DNA of 64,000 nucleotides from Pomphorhynchus laevis. Taxonomy: Eukaryota > Acanthocephala > Palaeacanthocephala > Echinorhynchida > Pomphorhynchidae. The translations under genes and the position numbers were made by a program. Shown one piece after another: positions 54,450 to 64,000 of the stretch. Below the pieces are notes generated by a model. It ran no database searches and had not been told where the DNA came from. It was given only the letters and a program-made list of their open reading frames with translations. Each line of letters starts with the position of its first letter. Within the stretch, counting starts at the first letter, position 1. The stretch covers positions 186,001 to 250,000 of the forward strand of contig WNNJ02001739.1 in the NCBI GenBank assembly GCA_012934845.2. Reading direction: 5' to 3'.

Positions 54450-55586
54450 ATGTATCCAGGTGGGCCACCTCTACCGCCACCAACAAATCCAGACATGAAT
54501 TTTCCGTCGTATTCATCTGTTCAGTCAAATATTCCTCCCTTCGATCCAATGGCACAATCATTATATCCATCATTACCATCAAATCCGTATCAATCTCAAA
54601 ATCAATTATTCCATAGTAATGAAGGACAACCTCGTTTTGAGCCATATTACAACAATCAGCAACAATACGGATTCAGCGACAATGTTAGCAACAGCAATGT
54701 GGATATGGGCGCAGGACTCCCGCAACACATCAATAATTCAACCAACCCATTGGGCTTTCAGTCTTTTTCCAATATGAATCCTTATAATCAAATGCCACGT
54801 CCAATGAATTTAGAAAAAAATGCAAATTTTAATCAAGATTACCAATCTCGTGAAACTGATAAAAATGATACTCAACAGCAAAATAAGGATGATAAAATTA
54901 CAGGAAGGATTCAAAAGCTCATGGATTTGACAAAATCTTCTTTACTTAGTACCAATAAGGACCAAAATTCTAATGACTCACAGCAATTATTTAGCGACGT
55001 TCCTACAAGTTATCCACAATCTCAAGTTGCTGGAAATTATCCAAACGCGTATCCCATTCAAAATACAGCTAATAGACCATTTAATAATTCTAATCTACCC
55101 TACATGGGCAGTACACAAGTTTCTGGAAATTATCCAAACGCCTATCCTCTTCAAAATACAGCTAATATACCATTTGATAATTATAATCAACCCTACATGG
55201 GCAATACACCTCAACAACTTAACTACAGCAACTATCCTGTAGCTAGAAACATACAACCAGATTACCCAGCACAAACCGCAACTACTTCAAATTTACAAGA
55301 TGAAGGGTATTTTACATCTAAGCTAGCACAACTCTACACATTATTTAAAAATATGGATACAACGGGTGTTATTTCTGAAAAAGACATAATCCGAATGCTT
55401 AAAGAACGCAATGTAGGCCCTTTATCTAGTGTAATTGGTCATCAAATATTTAAGAAACTAGATAAAGACCTTGATGGTAAAATTACATGGAAAGATTTTC
55501 TCGCTCTGTTAAAAGATTCAGAAAAATGGGTACGTACAAGCGTAGGTAACAAGAATCAACAGATGAATGTTAATCGAAATACTTAG
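54450..55586 (+). CDS. EF-hand protein with Pro/Asn/Gln-rich N-terminus
   Basis: 378 residues, single exon, stop TAG. Residues 1-285 are low complexity (Pro, Asn, Gln, Tyr, Ser) and start MYPGGPPLPPP. A 31-residue tandem repeat occurs at about 192-222 and 223-253 (GNYPNAY ... YMG), encoded by a 93-bp direct duplication (55023, 55116). The C-terminus has an EF-hand pair. The first is degenerate (MDTTGVISEKDI, about 301-312). The second is canonical (loop DKDLDGKITWKD, about 338-349), so it should bind Ca2+. No signal peptide or membrane helix is seen. The layout recalls penta-EF-hand proteins, with a Pro-rich head before EF-hands, but only two hands are visible. Function unknown. Confidence 0.8.
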   Translation: MYPGGPPLPPPTNPDMNFPSYSSVQSNIPPFDPMAQSLYPSLPSNPYQSQNQLFHSNEGQPRFEPYYNNQQQYGFSDNVSNSNVDMGAGLPQHINNSTNPLGFQSFSNMNPYNQMPRPMNLEKNANFNQDYQSRETDKNDTQQQNKDDKITGRIQKLMDLTKSSLLSTNKDQNSNDSQQLFSDVPTSYPQSQVAGNYPNAYPIQNTANRPFNNSNLPYMGSTQVSGNYPNAYPLQNTANIPFDNYNQPYMGNTPQQLNYSNYPVARNIQPDYPAQTATTSNLQDEGYFTSKLAQLYTLFKNMDTTGVISEKDIIRMLKERNVGPLSSVIGHQIFKKLDKDLDGKITWKDFLALLKDSEKWVRTSVGNKNQQMNVNRNT

Positions 55587-55970
55587 TTAACGTTCTTCTT
55601 ATAATATGCGATGTAGTTTTCTTTTGAACGTATTGAGCTAGACAATTGTGAATTCAATGTGGTATACTTTTTATAAGAATTACACATTTTGTTGTCTAAA
55701 TAATTTTGATTATTCAAATTGATATTTAGCTTTAAAATATACCTTTAATGTTTTAAATGTGAATATCATTCTAATTCGAAAAAATTAAATTAAAAATTAA
55801 ATTTATTACAAATTATATTTTGACTATAAATTAACATAATTAAATACGCATTTTATGATAAAAGAGAAAGCACATGGAGGTCTCACTCGGGCACAAATAT
55901 AAAATATTAAATTATCACTTTAAATGATTCAATATCGAGTAATTCTTTAGTGAATAAATAAATGCTATCT
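55587..55970. other. Downstream of EF-hand gene
   Basis: AT-rich 3' flank. AATAAATAAATG near 55951 could be a polyadenylation signal. A short run near 55843-55890 resembles 54160-54210. Confidence 0.4.
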
Positions 55971-56617
55971 TAAATTGGCATGTTTTTAATATAATATAAT
56001 TTATATAATAAATTAATTTAAATATTATTTATATTATTCTTATAAATGACTGTCCGCAAAAATCTACGCGGGAGATTTTTGGCGTAAAAATCTCCTGAAA
56101 ATTTATTCACCCCTAAAATGAAAAATTTCAATCAAAATATAATCAGGAGCAATAAAGGAAAGGAAAAGATAGCTTATGGAGAATATTTCTACACTATTTT
56201 TGACGTAAAAATCTCCTGAAAATTTATTCACCCCTAAAATGAAAAACTTCAAAAAAAATATAATCATATGAATGTAATCATAAAAATATAATCATAAAAA
56301 TGATATTTGCTTTGAGCTTTGTTGCCCCCTTTCCCCCTTTTCCCCTTTCGTTTATTGCTCCTGATTACCTAAATTGCTTCACTACCTAAAAGTGTAGAAA
56401 TATCCTTCATAAGCTATCTTTTCCTTTCCTTTATTGCTCCTGATTATATTTTCTTTGAAATTTTTCATTTTAGGGGTGAATAAATTTTCAGGAGATTTTT
56501 ACGCCAAAAATCTCCTGCGGAGATTTTAGCGCTCAACGCTTAAATTGGCATGTTTTTTTAATATAATATAATTTATAAAATAAATTAATTTAAATATTAT
56601 TTATATTATTCTTATAA
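55971..56617. mobile_element. Foldback flanked by about 75-bp direct repeats
   Basis: TAAATTGGCATGTTTTTAAT and about 55 following bases are at 55971-56045 and again at 56540-56617. Between them is an inverted-repeat element (about 56049-56530). Its arms carry GGAGATTTTTGGCGTAAAAA, CACCCCTAAAATGAAAAA and CCTGATTATATTTTCTTTGAA-like runs. The left arm holds a second internal copy of the arm end (near 56205-56260). A polypyrimidine run (CCCCCTTTTCCCC) is near 56328. No protein. Confidence 0.8.
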
Positions 56618-57049
56618 ATATATAAGAATTGTGATACAATGCTTAGACAGCACAACTTTATGAACACTTTTTAAAATTTTTAATTCGTATTAAATTCATA
56701 TTGCAATTAATATTCTAATTATTAACTATACTAATAATATATTATATAATTTATATTAATATATATATTATATATTAAAGTTATTACCTAACGCAGCCAT
56801 TATAAATGGCAGAAGGAACCCTGTTCAATTTTGATCATGAGCTATTTGTACATTGATATGTTTTAAGCAAGGGGAAATTGATAGCGGACATCATGGATTT
56901 TGGTTAAAATAATGATGTGCTATGGCGCTAAGCAAACCATTACAATTGTCAATTCGTGGCTCCGTTTGAAATGTAGTTGCAGCTTATTCAAAATCAAGAC
57001 TAGTGAGTACTGGACTTAGTTGTGGTTCAATTTCCACACAATTGCGGAC
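56618..57049. other. No gene recognised
   Basis: AT-rich with TATAAT palindromes near 56740. It merges into the 3' part of the next LINE. Confidence 0.4.
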
Positions 57050-60000
57050 ATAAGACAGTTTTGACGCTAGATATCGTTGTGTCTTAATGAATAGATAGCT
57101 TCCCTTCGACATGATATTGGATAAATCTTATTCAAGTTTTCTTCACGTACACATTTTCCAAATATGTTCGACGAAGTCGAGACATATCTAGCTACCAAGA
57201 TATCTTGAAACTCTCTCAATTTGTTAAATATCAGCCTAACGATTGTAGGGGACGACTTATCAGCCAATTTAATACACCCTTCATGCTTGCGAACTGAATT
57301 AATTGCTCAAAATAAGGTGTCATCACGATCTTAACATATGTTTCCAAAGTCATTTGTTTGTTTTTAGTTTTTATCTTGATAAAAATGTCTGACTGCTGAT
57401 TTTCGTCTTCTAGTTTATCCAAATTGTACTCAGACGAATAAAATAACGTTTCCTCGGTCTCTCATGATGTAGTATTCCTAAGTCCCCGCTATAGATAGGA
57501 AGATAAAATCTGTCCTTTCTTGTTTGGTGACCGGAAAAGAAGCCTGAATTGCATACTCTGAATGCGGACAAACCAACATGTCAAACAAATTTTTAAAGAC
57601 CGTAGTGGTGATCTTAATGAATGGGTTTTTTACAATATATAGTGCACGAGTAGTGATTTAATTGCTATTTCACTAAGTTTTGCTTTTAATGATTATTGCA
57701 CGATAATTTCTAAATCCCTATGATTTGATACTTCGGTGAGAAGAACATCGCCGATATAATATGCAAAATTACTGTATTTTTACCCATACTCATAAGTACA
57801 CACTTATCAACGTTAAGATGTAATCAGGTAGAGCGGCACTAACATCAACATCTCGTAGATCAGTCCGAATTTTAAGATCATCAGCGAATGCCAATTGAGT
57901 GTTCTCAATACGTAAAAGTAAATCGTTAAGGAACGTGATGAATAATAGGGGACATAGTGCAGAACCCTGAGAGACAACTATCGACATACTTTTTGTACAG
58001 ATAAAGGCTCATCAACTCTTACCTTAAACGTACGCAATGAAAAAATTGTCAATCCAAGAGCAGATCACACGAGTGACGTCGTAGTGTATTAAGTGTGACG
58101 CAAAACTTTCACGTGGAACACGATCAAAGGCTTTCGAAAAATCTAGAAATACGACGTCGATACAAAATTCCGAGTTTAGTGTTTCCATCCAACTCTTTCT
58201 CGCGGTAAGCAAGTTATATAGACATGAACAGCCTTGTATGAATCCGTGTTGATAATCTATAAGAATGCAGTTAAAGTTTAGATGCTGAAGAAGTCTTTTG
58301 GCAACAATTCTTTTTAGTAATTTAAAGAGAACACTGATCAAACTGATTGGGTGAAAATCTAAACAATAAGTTTGCGGCTGTTTTTAAGGGATTTGTACAA
58401 TAATAGAAGACTTCCATGTTGCAGGAATCCACGAATTGGTCAGGCTATATGAAAATATATGAGCTAATACACTACATAAAACAGGTCCAATTACATTATT
58501 TAGGTATGGTGAAATATTATCTGGGCCATGATAGCCAAATCGGTCAAACCTGATGATAAAGTACAATACATAATATGAACTGATCGGCTAAACAAGGTTA
58601 TGAGTAATATTGTGAATGATGTATTATTTTAAAGAGTAAATAGCCGAAACAATAGTCGACCGAGAATGAACGCTGTCCGTTAGGAGCTTATTCATAAGTA
58701 AGGATTGCTATATTAGAGAGAAGTATCCTTGAACTCTTCACATATGACCAAAAACGTTTTTGCTGAATTTGATACAATTTACAATACCTTCTTCAAATGC
58801 TATTCGCTTATGAATCTATTACAGAGAATATATTGCAGAGATTGCGCAAATTCTGATATTTATCTAAGTTTCAGGATGAGCTCGAGATATACTTCACAGA
58901 ACATTGCGAAGCTTCAACATTGAACAAAGTTCATGATCAAACCACTGAGGACGAGTGAAATTAGTGAAAGTTATCCGTTTCGAAGCGAACTTATCTGACA
59001 AATTTAAGAAAATGCTATAAAGAATGCTCAGCAGATCTGAAACAGTAGTAGACCTGGAAAATGTTGGATATCCACGCGAGTCCGATTACGTTTCGAATAA
59101 CCCAATTTTGACGTACAACCAATCTTGGACAGTAATTTAATAGAGAACACAGTCATCACCGTTACTATAAGGAGAATAATACGCTATACTGTTGATATCA
59201 ACGATACATCTTGTAAACACACGATCTAGCGTATCACTATTGACATGATTAGGTTCTCTACAATGTTACACTAAAAGTAGGTCAACAAGAAATAAATCAC
59301 CAATTGTTTTGATACATATAAGCAGGGTTGACACCCATTCATATTCCATTCTACATTCGGAAGGTTGAAGTCATCTAAAAGGACAAATCGTCGCGATTAG
59401 CAAAAATTATATAATTAATCCTTAAGCCGATATGTTCTTAAAATAAAAGATGGATACCTATAAACAACACAAACATTTAATTTCAACAGTTGATGATTAA
59501 CAGTAAAAGACATACACCTATATGACCATTTAGAATCACAAAGATATGATATATTTAATGTTGAGAGATCGTGTCGAACGAATGCTACAACTCCTCCACC
59601 TCGCATACCAGGAAAGCGATCTGCTCTTTTTAATTATAACCTACAACATTAAACAAATTATCACGGATACCACTATATAACCAAGATTCTGAAATACAGA
59701 ATATATCATAATAATTATCAGCAATATGGTCGAGCAAGAAAGGAAATTGGAATGGAAGGCTTCGAGTGCTTTAATTACCAATATGAAGCGGATGCTTTGA
59801 TGACGTAAACGATTTGCTAGTTTTAGCATGCACTTCAGAAAAATCAATTAAGTCATCAAAATTAATATCAGAATAAAACCCATTATCTAGCTTAGGATAA
59901 GCGGGGTCCAACGTACTGATGGTCGCCACCGAACTACTTGAAAATTTCTTATGCATATATTCGTCTCTCCTTTGCTTATTCTACGCTGTAGCTCCTCGCG

Positions 60001-60440
60001 AGCCTTCTTCAATTTTAAACGTTAATCAAAAATATCTTCTCTCAGAATTCTTATAGTAAAATCTTTCAAGAGGTAACCACGATGAAGCAACATCTTAGCG
60101 TGGTCAACAGAACTTAAGACGACCTTTAATAAGCGAGGTTTCTCTGTGGTACGCTTACCAAGACGAATCAAACTCTGAACTTGCAGCTTCATAGCTACAT
60201 TTTCATTCTCTTCAAGCATTATTTAATTTTACTCAAAATAACATTCATACTTATGTCGTAATTCTGATACCTTACTTTTTATATTGGCTGCTCTGTCTGA
60301 GGAATTGACCTCATAATCAACCCGTACACCGCATAAAGTTATAGGTTTTCTCTGTTCATAATTTAAATCCGCGCTAATTGAAGAATCAGTTTATCCATGC
60401 TTGTTAATCTTAGCCTCACGTCCTTTGTCTAAAACACCAT
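57050..60440 (-). pseudogene. CR1-like LINE, decayed, interrupted by gypsy 2
   Basis: Minus strand, in order: ORF1 end with LLKVVLSSVDHAKMLLHRGYL (60022-60219), endonuclease start LHIGNISA (near 59770), GGGVVAFVRHDLS and VCVVYRYP (59415-59606), RT start with DNISPYLNNVIGPVLC (58384-58566), HGFIQGCSC and VVFLDFSKAFDRVPRE (58024-58341), SQGSALCPLLF and FADDLKI (57790-57987, active-site Asp pair kept), then the post-RT end (57067-57422). Frames are broken, but nearly all domains are there. Wording is close to the LINEs at 54-1310 and 24000-25375. ORF1 is cut at about 60452 by the gypsy insertion. Confidence 0.8.
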
Positions 60441-60452
60441 CAGATTTATCAG

Positions 60453-60565
60453 TGTTGTAGACTTGATACCAAATGGTGGTTTTATTCAGTAATCTATAAT
60501 TAAATAAATATAAGGAAACAAGGTAACAAACATAAGTAATGTTCACATTACCCAATATCATAACA
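60453..60565 (-). repeat. Putative 3' LTR of gypsy 2
   Basis: 113 bp with TGTT...AACA ends, set by the purine tract GGAGAAGTGAGAG (minus strand of 60566-60578) that directly adjoins it. It contains GAATAAAACC. The minus strand of 60480-60493 reads ATTACTGAATAAAA, the counterpart of the self-primer segment in element 1. The partner LTR is not in the window. Confidence 0.75.
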
Positions 60566-60618
60566 CTCTCACTTCTCCATTCGTAATCATCCAAATACTT
60601 GGAAGGTTTCTTAATTCG

Positions 60619-61747
60619 TTAGCTTCTCTTCAACAGTGGTTCCTCGTTATTGTCTGAATTCGGCACGTATTGATCGTTGAACGACGATTCGTTAATGTAC
60701 TCATCTTGGGGAATATACTGTTCTGCCTCCGCAGCTGATTCATTATAATGGAAGGGAGAATGAAGAATTCCATTCGAATCCACTAGACTTTCTTCGCTTA
60801 CCTCCAGCGTTTCTCCCGCAACATCTGCAGATATATCAACTTGATCTTGGGGATATCGAGCTAGCTTTCTGACGGACACGTTAACTTCTTTAACATAAGC
60901 TGTTTGAACTAGGGCATAATGGCAATTGGTCTGTAATAATTTCACTTTAGAACATCGTGGATCATTTTTCGTATAAGGATAATGATGCATCAAAATTGTT
61001 TGTCCACTGGACATCCAACTGGGTACCTTAGATCTGTTATCGAATTACGCTGAAAACAGAATAGGCGATCATGAGGGGTCTTCCTGTAGCAGTGCACAAC
61101 AGCGTCCTCAAGGCAGATAGGGCAACCGGCAGAACAAATTCCCAATCATTGGTTGACTTTTTAGCGGTGCGTAAAGCGAGTTGAATGGTTTTCCAGATAA
61201 TTTATACGTAACGTTCGGTCTGTCCATTGCCTCGTGGATTGTAAGGGTACTTCGACTACAACTTATTCCGCGAGAGTTGAGATAACGACGAAATTCAGTA
61301 GATTGGAAACATGATCCTTGGTCGCTGTGTATACTGGATGGATAACCGAAAATACTAAAGATACGATTTAGTGCGTCGATTACAGACAAGGACGAACAAT
61401 CAAAACACGGAATAGCGAAGGGAAATCTCGTAAATTCGTCAGTAACACACAAAAGATAGCGGTAAACCAGTCCTAGATTGAAGTAAGCCTTTAAAATCAA
61501 TATTCAATCTTTCGAAAGGTTGCGTTGCCTTGATAACATGTGTTGGGACTGGTTTAAAAAAGCGTGGATTCAACTCTGTGCACACGAGACATGGTGAAGT
61601 GACATTTACGACATCTTTCTTGTCATATGGCAAATTATGTGAGCGGACATAATGCAACAATCTGGCTATTCCCGGATGACACAGGCTTTCGTGTATGTAT
61701 TTCAATTCTTCAGTACAGTCGATAGTTTCACATGTAATTCTTGACAT
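60619..61747 (-). pseudogene. Gypsy 2 integrase region
   Basis: 61439-61747 has the HHCC finger (YIHESLCHPGIARLLHYV, then CLVC) and the core start RLNIDFKG. 61108-61500 has the second Asp (SIHSDQGSCF), but the catalytic Glu region is altered (MDRPNVTYKLS, no clear QIER). 60619-61014 is the C-terminal acidic tail ending LLKRS. Frames are not joined. Confidence 0.8.
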
Positions 61748-61885
61748 TGCATCAGCTGCTTTGTTGGCCTTGCATGGTCAATATTTGATTACAAACTTGT
61801 ACGGCGCCAACTATAATCTCCAACGAGCAACCTTGTTGTTTTTTATTCGGTTTGCTAAATTTTGATTGAACATAAAGGCAACAGA

Positions 61886-63119
61886 TCACTGATCAGTAAT
61901 CACAACGAAAATTCTGACCATCAGAAAGTGTTTCCAATGTTTAAAGGCTTCTACTATAGCAAAAGCCTCTTTTTCGACGCTTGACTGTCGTAATGATGTT
62001 TTAGGTAAGCTTCGCGAATAAAAAGCGATTGGCTGATCATCCTGACTGAGAACAGCGCCAATGGACGAATAAGAAGCGTCGGTTTCTACCGTCAATGGAA
62101 TATCTGGATTGTAAGCGCAAAGAAATGAATTAGAAATTTCCATATTCATTTCGTTTCTTCTCTGAATGATAATATGATCAAGGGAAATTGGCTACAATCA
62201 ACCAAAAGTCGAATTTTCGTCGAAAAGGTGGGAATCCATTTGGCATAATAAGCCAATAATCCCAAAAGTTGCTTCAAAGTTGTGTTATTTTCATGAATAG
62301 GATAGACAAAAGAGGACGAATACGATCGGTATCGGGCTTTACACAACCTTGACAAATTGTATACCTAAGGAAGTTGAGTTTGGTTTTTCGAAGATTTAAT
62401 TTCTCTTCCGCAAGCTTGATATTCAATTTATGGATGACGTCGACGAATTTGGTGAATCTTATGTCATATTCGTTATAATCGTGACCGCAAATAATAATGT
62501 CGTCCAAATAGCAGAGCACTCGTTCCAATTTGTACTCTTCGATAATCTTGTTCATAAAGTGTTGGAATACTGAAATTGCATCAGTTAATCCGAATGGAAT
62601 CGTGCGAAATTGATACAATCGTCCCTCTGCTTCGAAGGCAGTGTATTGCTTGTCCTCTTTCAGCAATGGAATTTGATGATAAACATTAGATAAGTCCACG
62701 GTAGTAAACACTGAATGTGTTGCGAACATTGATATCATATGCTCGATATTTGGCAGTGGATACGCATCTAGCGTTGTAAAGCGATCGATTGTTCGGGGGT
62801 AGTCCATTACCATTCTACTTTTGCCATTTCGATTTGTAACGACTAAGACTTGTGCTCTCAACGCAGAACGACTTTCTTCGATAATGTCAGCTTTTAGGAG
62901 TTTATCTATTTCACTTCGGATAAATACGGCATTTGAAGGTGTTTGTCGCCTTGATTTAGTAGCAATTGGTGAAAGATTATACGAAAGGTTTGGAAAAAGA
63001 GTGATTGGATTAGTTTTGATTGCCAGCGTACTTAGTGTGATTACGACCGTCAGTCCAGGAAGTTTTCCACCGAAAGGAAATTTCACATACACGTGATCTT
63101 TCATGAATTCTCTACCCAA
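61886..63119 (-). pseudogene. Gypsy 2 reverse transcriptase and RNase H
   Basis: The RT (62274-63119) has MVMDYPRTIDRFT, VDLSNVYHQIPL and active site YLDDIIICG (intact). RNase H (61886-62149) has TVETDASYSSIGAVL, SVEKEAFAIVEA and ends at a stop after VVITDQ. A frameshift near 62300 separates them, with 62146-62355 as the connecting piece. Confidence 0.88.
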
Positions 63120-63998
63120 TATAACATCGGTACAAAGGATGGAATAACGGGTAAGCGGCAGTGTTCATAGACTATATTGTTGTATTCAATCGAAACCAAG
63201 CATTGACTCTTGATAATTGCCGAAGATGCAGAAGAAGCCATATATACCCTTTTGTAACATTGAGTTGTATGGAGTACTAGTCTATCCACAAGATTTAAAT
63301 CGATAAAATTCTCGCAGCTGCCGGTATCTACAAGAGCCCCGGTTAAGTTACCCTCAATACAAACACGCGCCAGTGATTTCTGATCTATCGAAGAAAGCTT
63401 AGAGATTGAACAGATCACAGATGAAGTAGATTTCGGAATCCTATGTTTTGAGCGTCATACCTTGACGAAATTCCCAGATTTTCGGCAACTGAAACATGTG
63501 ACATCACGTGCCGGACATTGAGTACGAGGATGATAGTTATTGCCGCAGAATATGCATAACTTACTGTTACGGAGGCCAGCGTTAAACAATTATTTATGGT
63601 TTTCAACAAATTGTTCGGATTCGTCATTTTTTGCGTAAAAGTCGCTATACTCGTATTGTCGGAGGGGACAAATAAGGCTGCTTGTTGTTTAGCTGCCTCT
63701 AATGATGAAACGATTTCGGCTAGGTCACTTTTGTTTGACTCGAGAATCCTTTCTCGAATATAGAAGTTATGTATCCCTTGAATGAACGAATCTGTGATGT
63801 GATTTTTGCGATTTATTTCTTCGTCCACTGCTTGAAAATCACATTGTGAGGCGAGATCTTCCAGCTGCCTAACATATATAGAGATGTATATCGATTTTTC
63901 TTGGCAGAATGTATGCAATTGGAATCGCGCAAAAATGACGGTGATTGGCTTCTTGAACTTTTCATTAAGTGTATTGATGGCGGAATCAAATGTAGCAC
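63101..63998 (-). pseudogene. Gypsy 2 gag, zinc knuckles and protease
   Basis: 63101-63418 holds the protease with active site VDTGSCENFID. 63415-63918 holds the Gag middle (ITDSFIQGI, RERILESNKSD). In a shifted frame near 63480-63560 two Cys/His knuckles can be read (CIFCGNNYHPRTQC and CFSCRKSGNFV; the second has lost its His). The Gag start lies at or beyond 64000. Confidence 0.82.
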
Positions 63999-64000
63999 AT

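Larger units (their letters stand above)
60453..64000 (-). mobile_element. Ty3/gypsy LTR retrotransposon 2, 5' end outside window
   Basis: Same domain order as element 1, but clearly diverged from it. The 3' LTR is at 60453-60565 and the polypurine tract at 60566-60578. The left flank is ATCAG, expected again after the missing 5' LTR. Domains are spread over many frames, so the copy is defective and probably older than element 1. Confidence 0.9.

Overview
This window looks like nuclear DNA of an invertebrate animal. It is AT-rich and crowded with decayed retroelements and foldback elements. Only two ordinary host genes are clear: a complete UPF2 nonsense-mediated-decay factor (42548-45919) and a small EF-hand protein (54450-55586). 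A third long open frame (50980-53214) joins a retroelement-type C-terminal domain to a long Ser/Asn/Thr-rich tail. All three read without visible introns. No bacterial, plastid or mitochondrial genes are seen. I cannot name the species from sequence alone.

Layout. 1-4.1 kb: remains of CR1-like LINEs and an interspersed repeat. 4143-8144: a structurally complete Ty3/gypsy element on the minus strand, with 122-bp LTRs that differ at one base and a 5-bp target duplication (AAAGG). 8.8-10.7 kb: a broken reverse transcriptase of the type that normally carries a zinc-finger/nuclease C-terminus; the domain at 52.3-53.3 kb is of that type. 12.7-15.5, 16.7-18.4 and 21.7-25.4 kb: further LINE remnants. 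18.9-33 kb: a cluster of at least seven copies of one CR1/L2-like LINE family, including a nearly full-length copy at 26.25-30.17 kb. 33-42.5 kb: mostly non-coding DNA with foldbacks, SINE-like pieces, two long (TA)n tracts, a 374-bp near-perfect palindrome, and a direct-repeat dimer that carries two complete hammerhead ribozyme motifs. 42.5-45.9 kb: UPF2. 46-57 kb: AT-rich DNA with nested foldbacks, the 744-codon fusion ORF and the EF-hand gene. 57-60.4 kb: another CR1-like LINE. 60453-64000: a second gypsy element inserted into that LINE and cut by the window end.

Three RNA-level mechanisms stand out. (1) The 465-bp direct repeat at 40.4-41.2 kb has a canonical type I hammerhead in each unit on the minus strand, as in animal retrozymes or Penelope-element repeats, so a transcript across it should release a 465-nt monomer. 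(2) The first gypsy element has no tRNA-type primer site. The base run just inside its 5' LTR is instead a 14-nt perfect complement of a segment within the LTR, which implies Tf1-like self-priming. The second gypsy LTR carries the equivalent segment, so its missing primer site can be predicted. (3) The clustered LINE family ends in a short hairpin that is kept by G-U wobble pairing in diverged copies, a candidate recognition signal for its reverse transcriptase. Hammerhead-like cores also recur inside several foldback elements.
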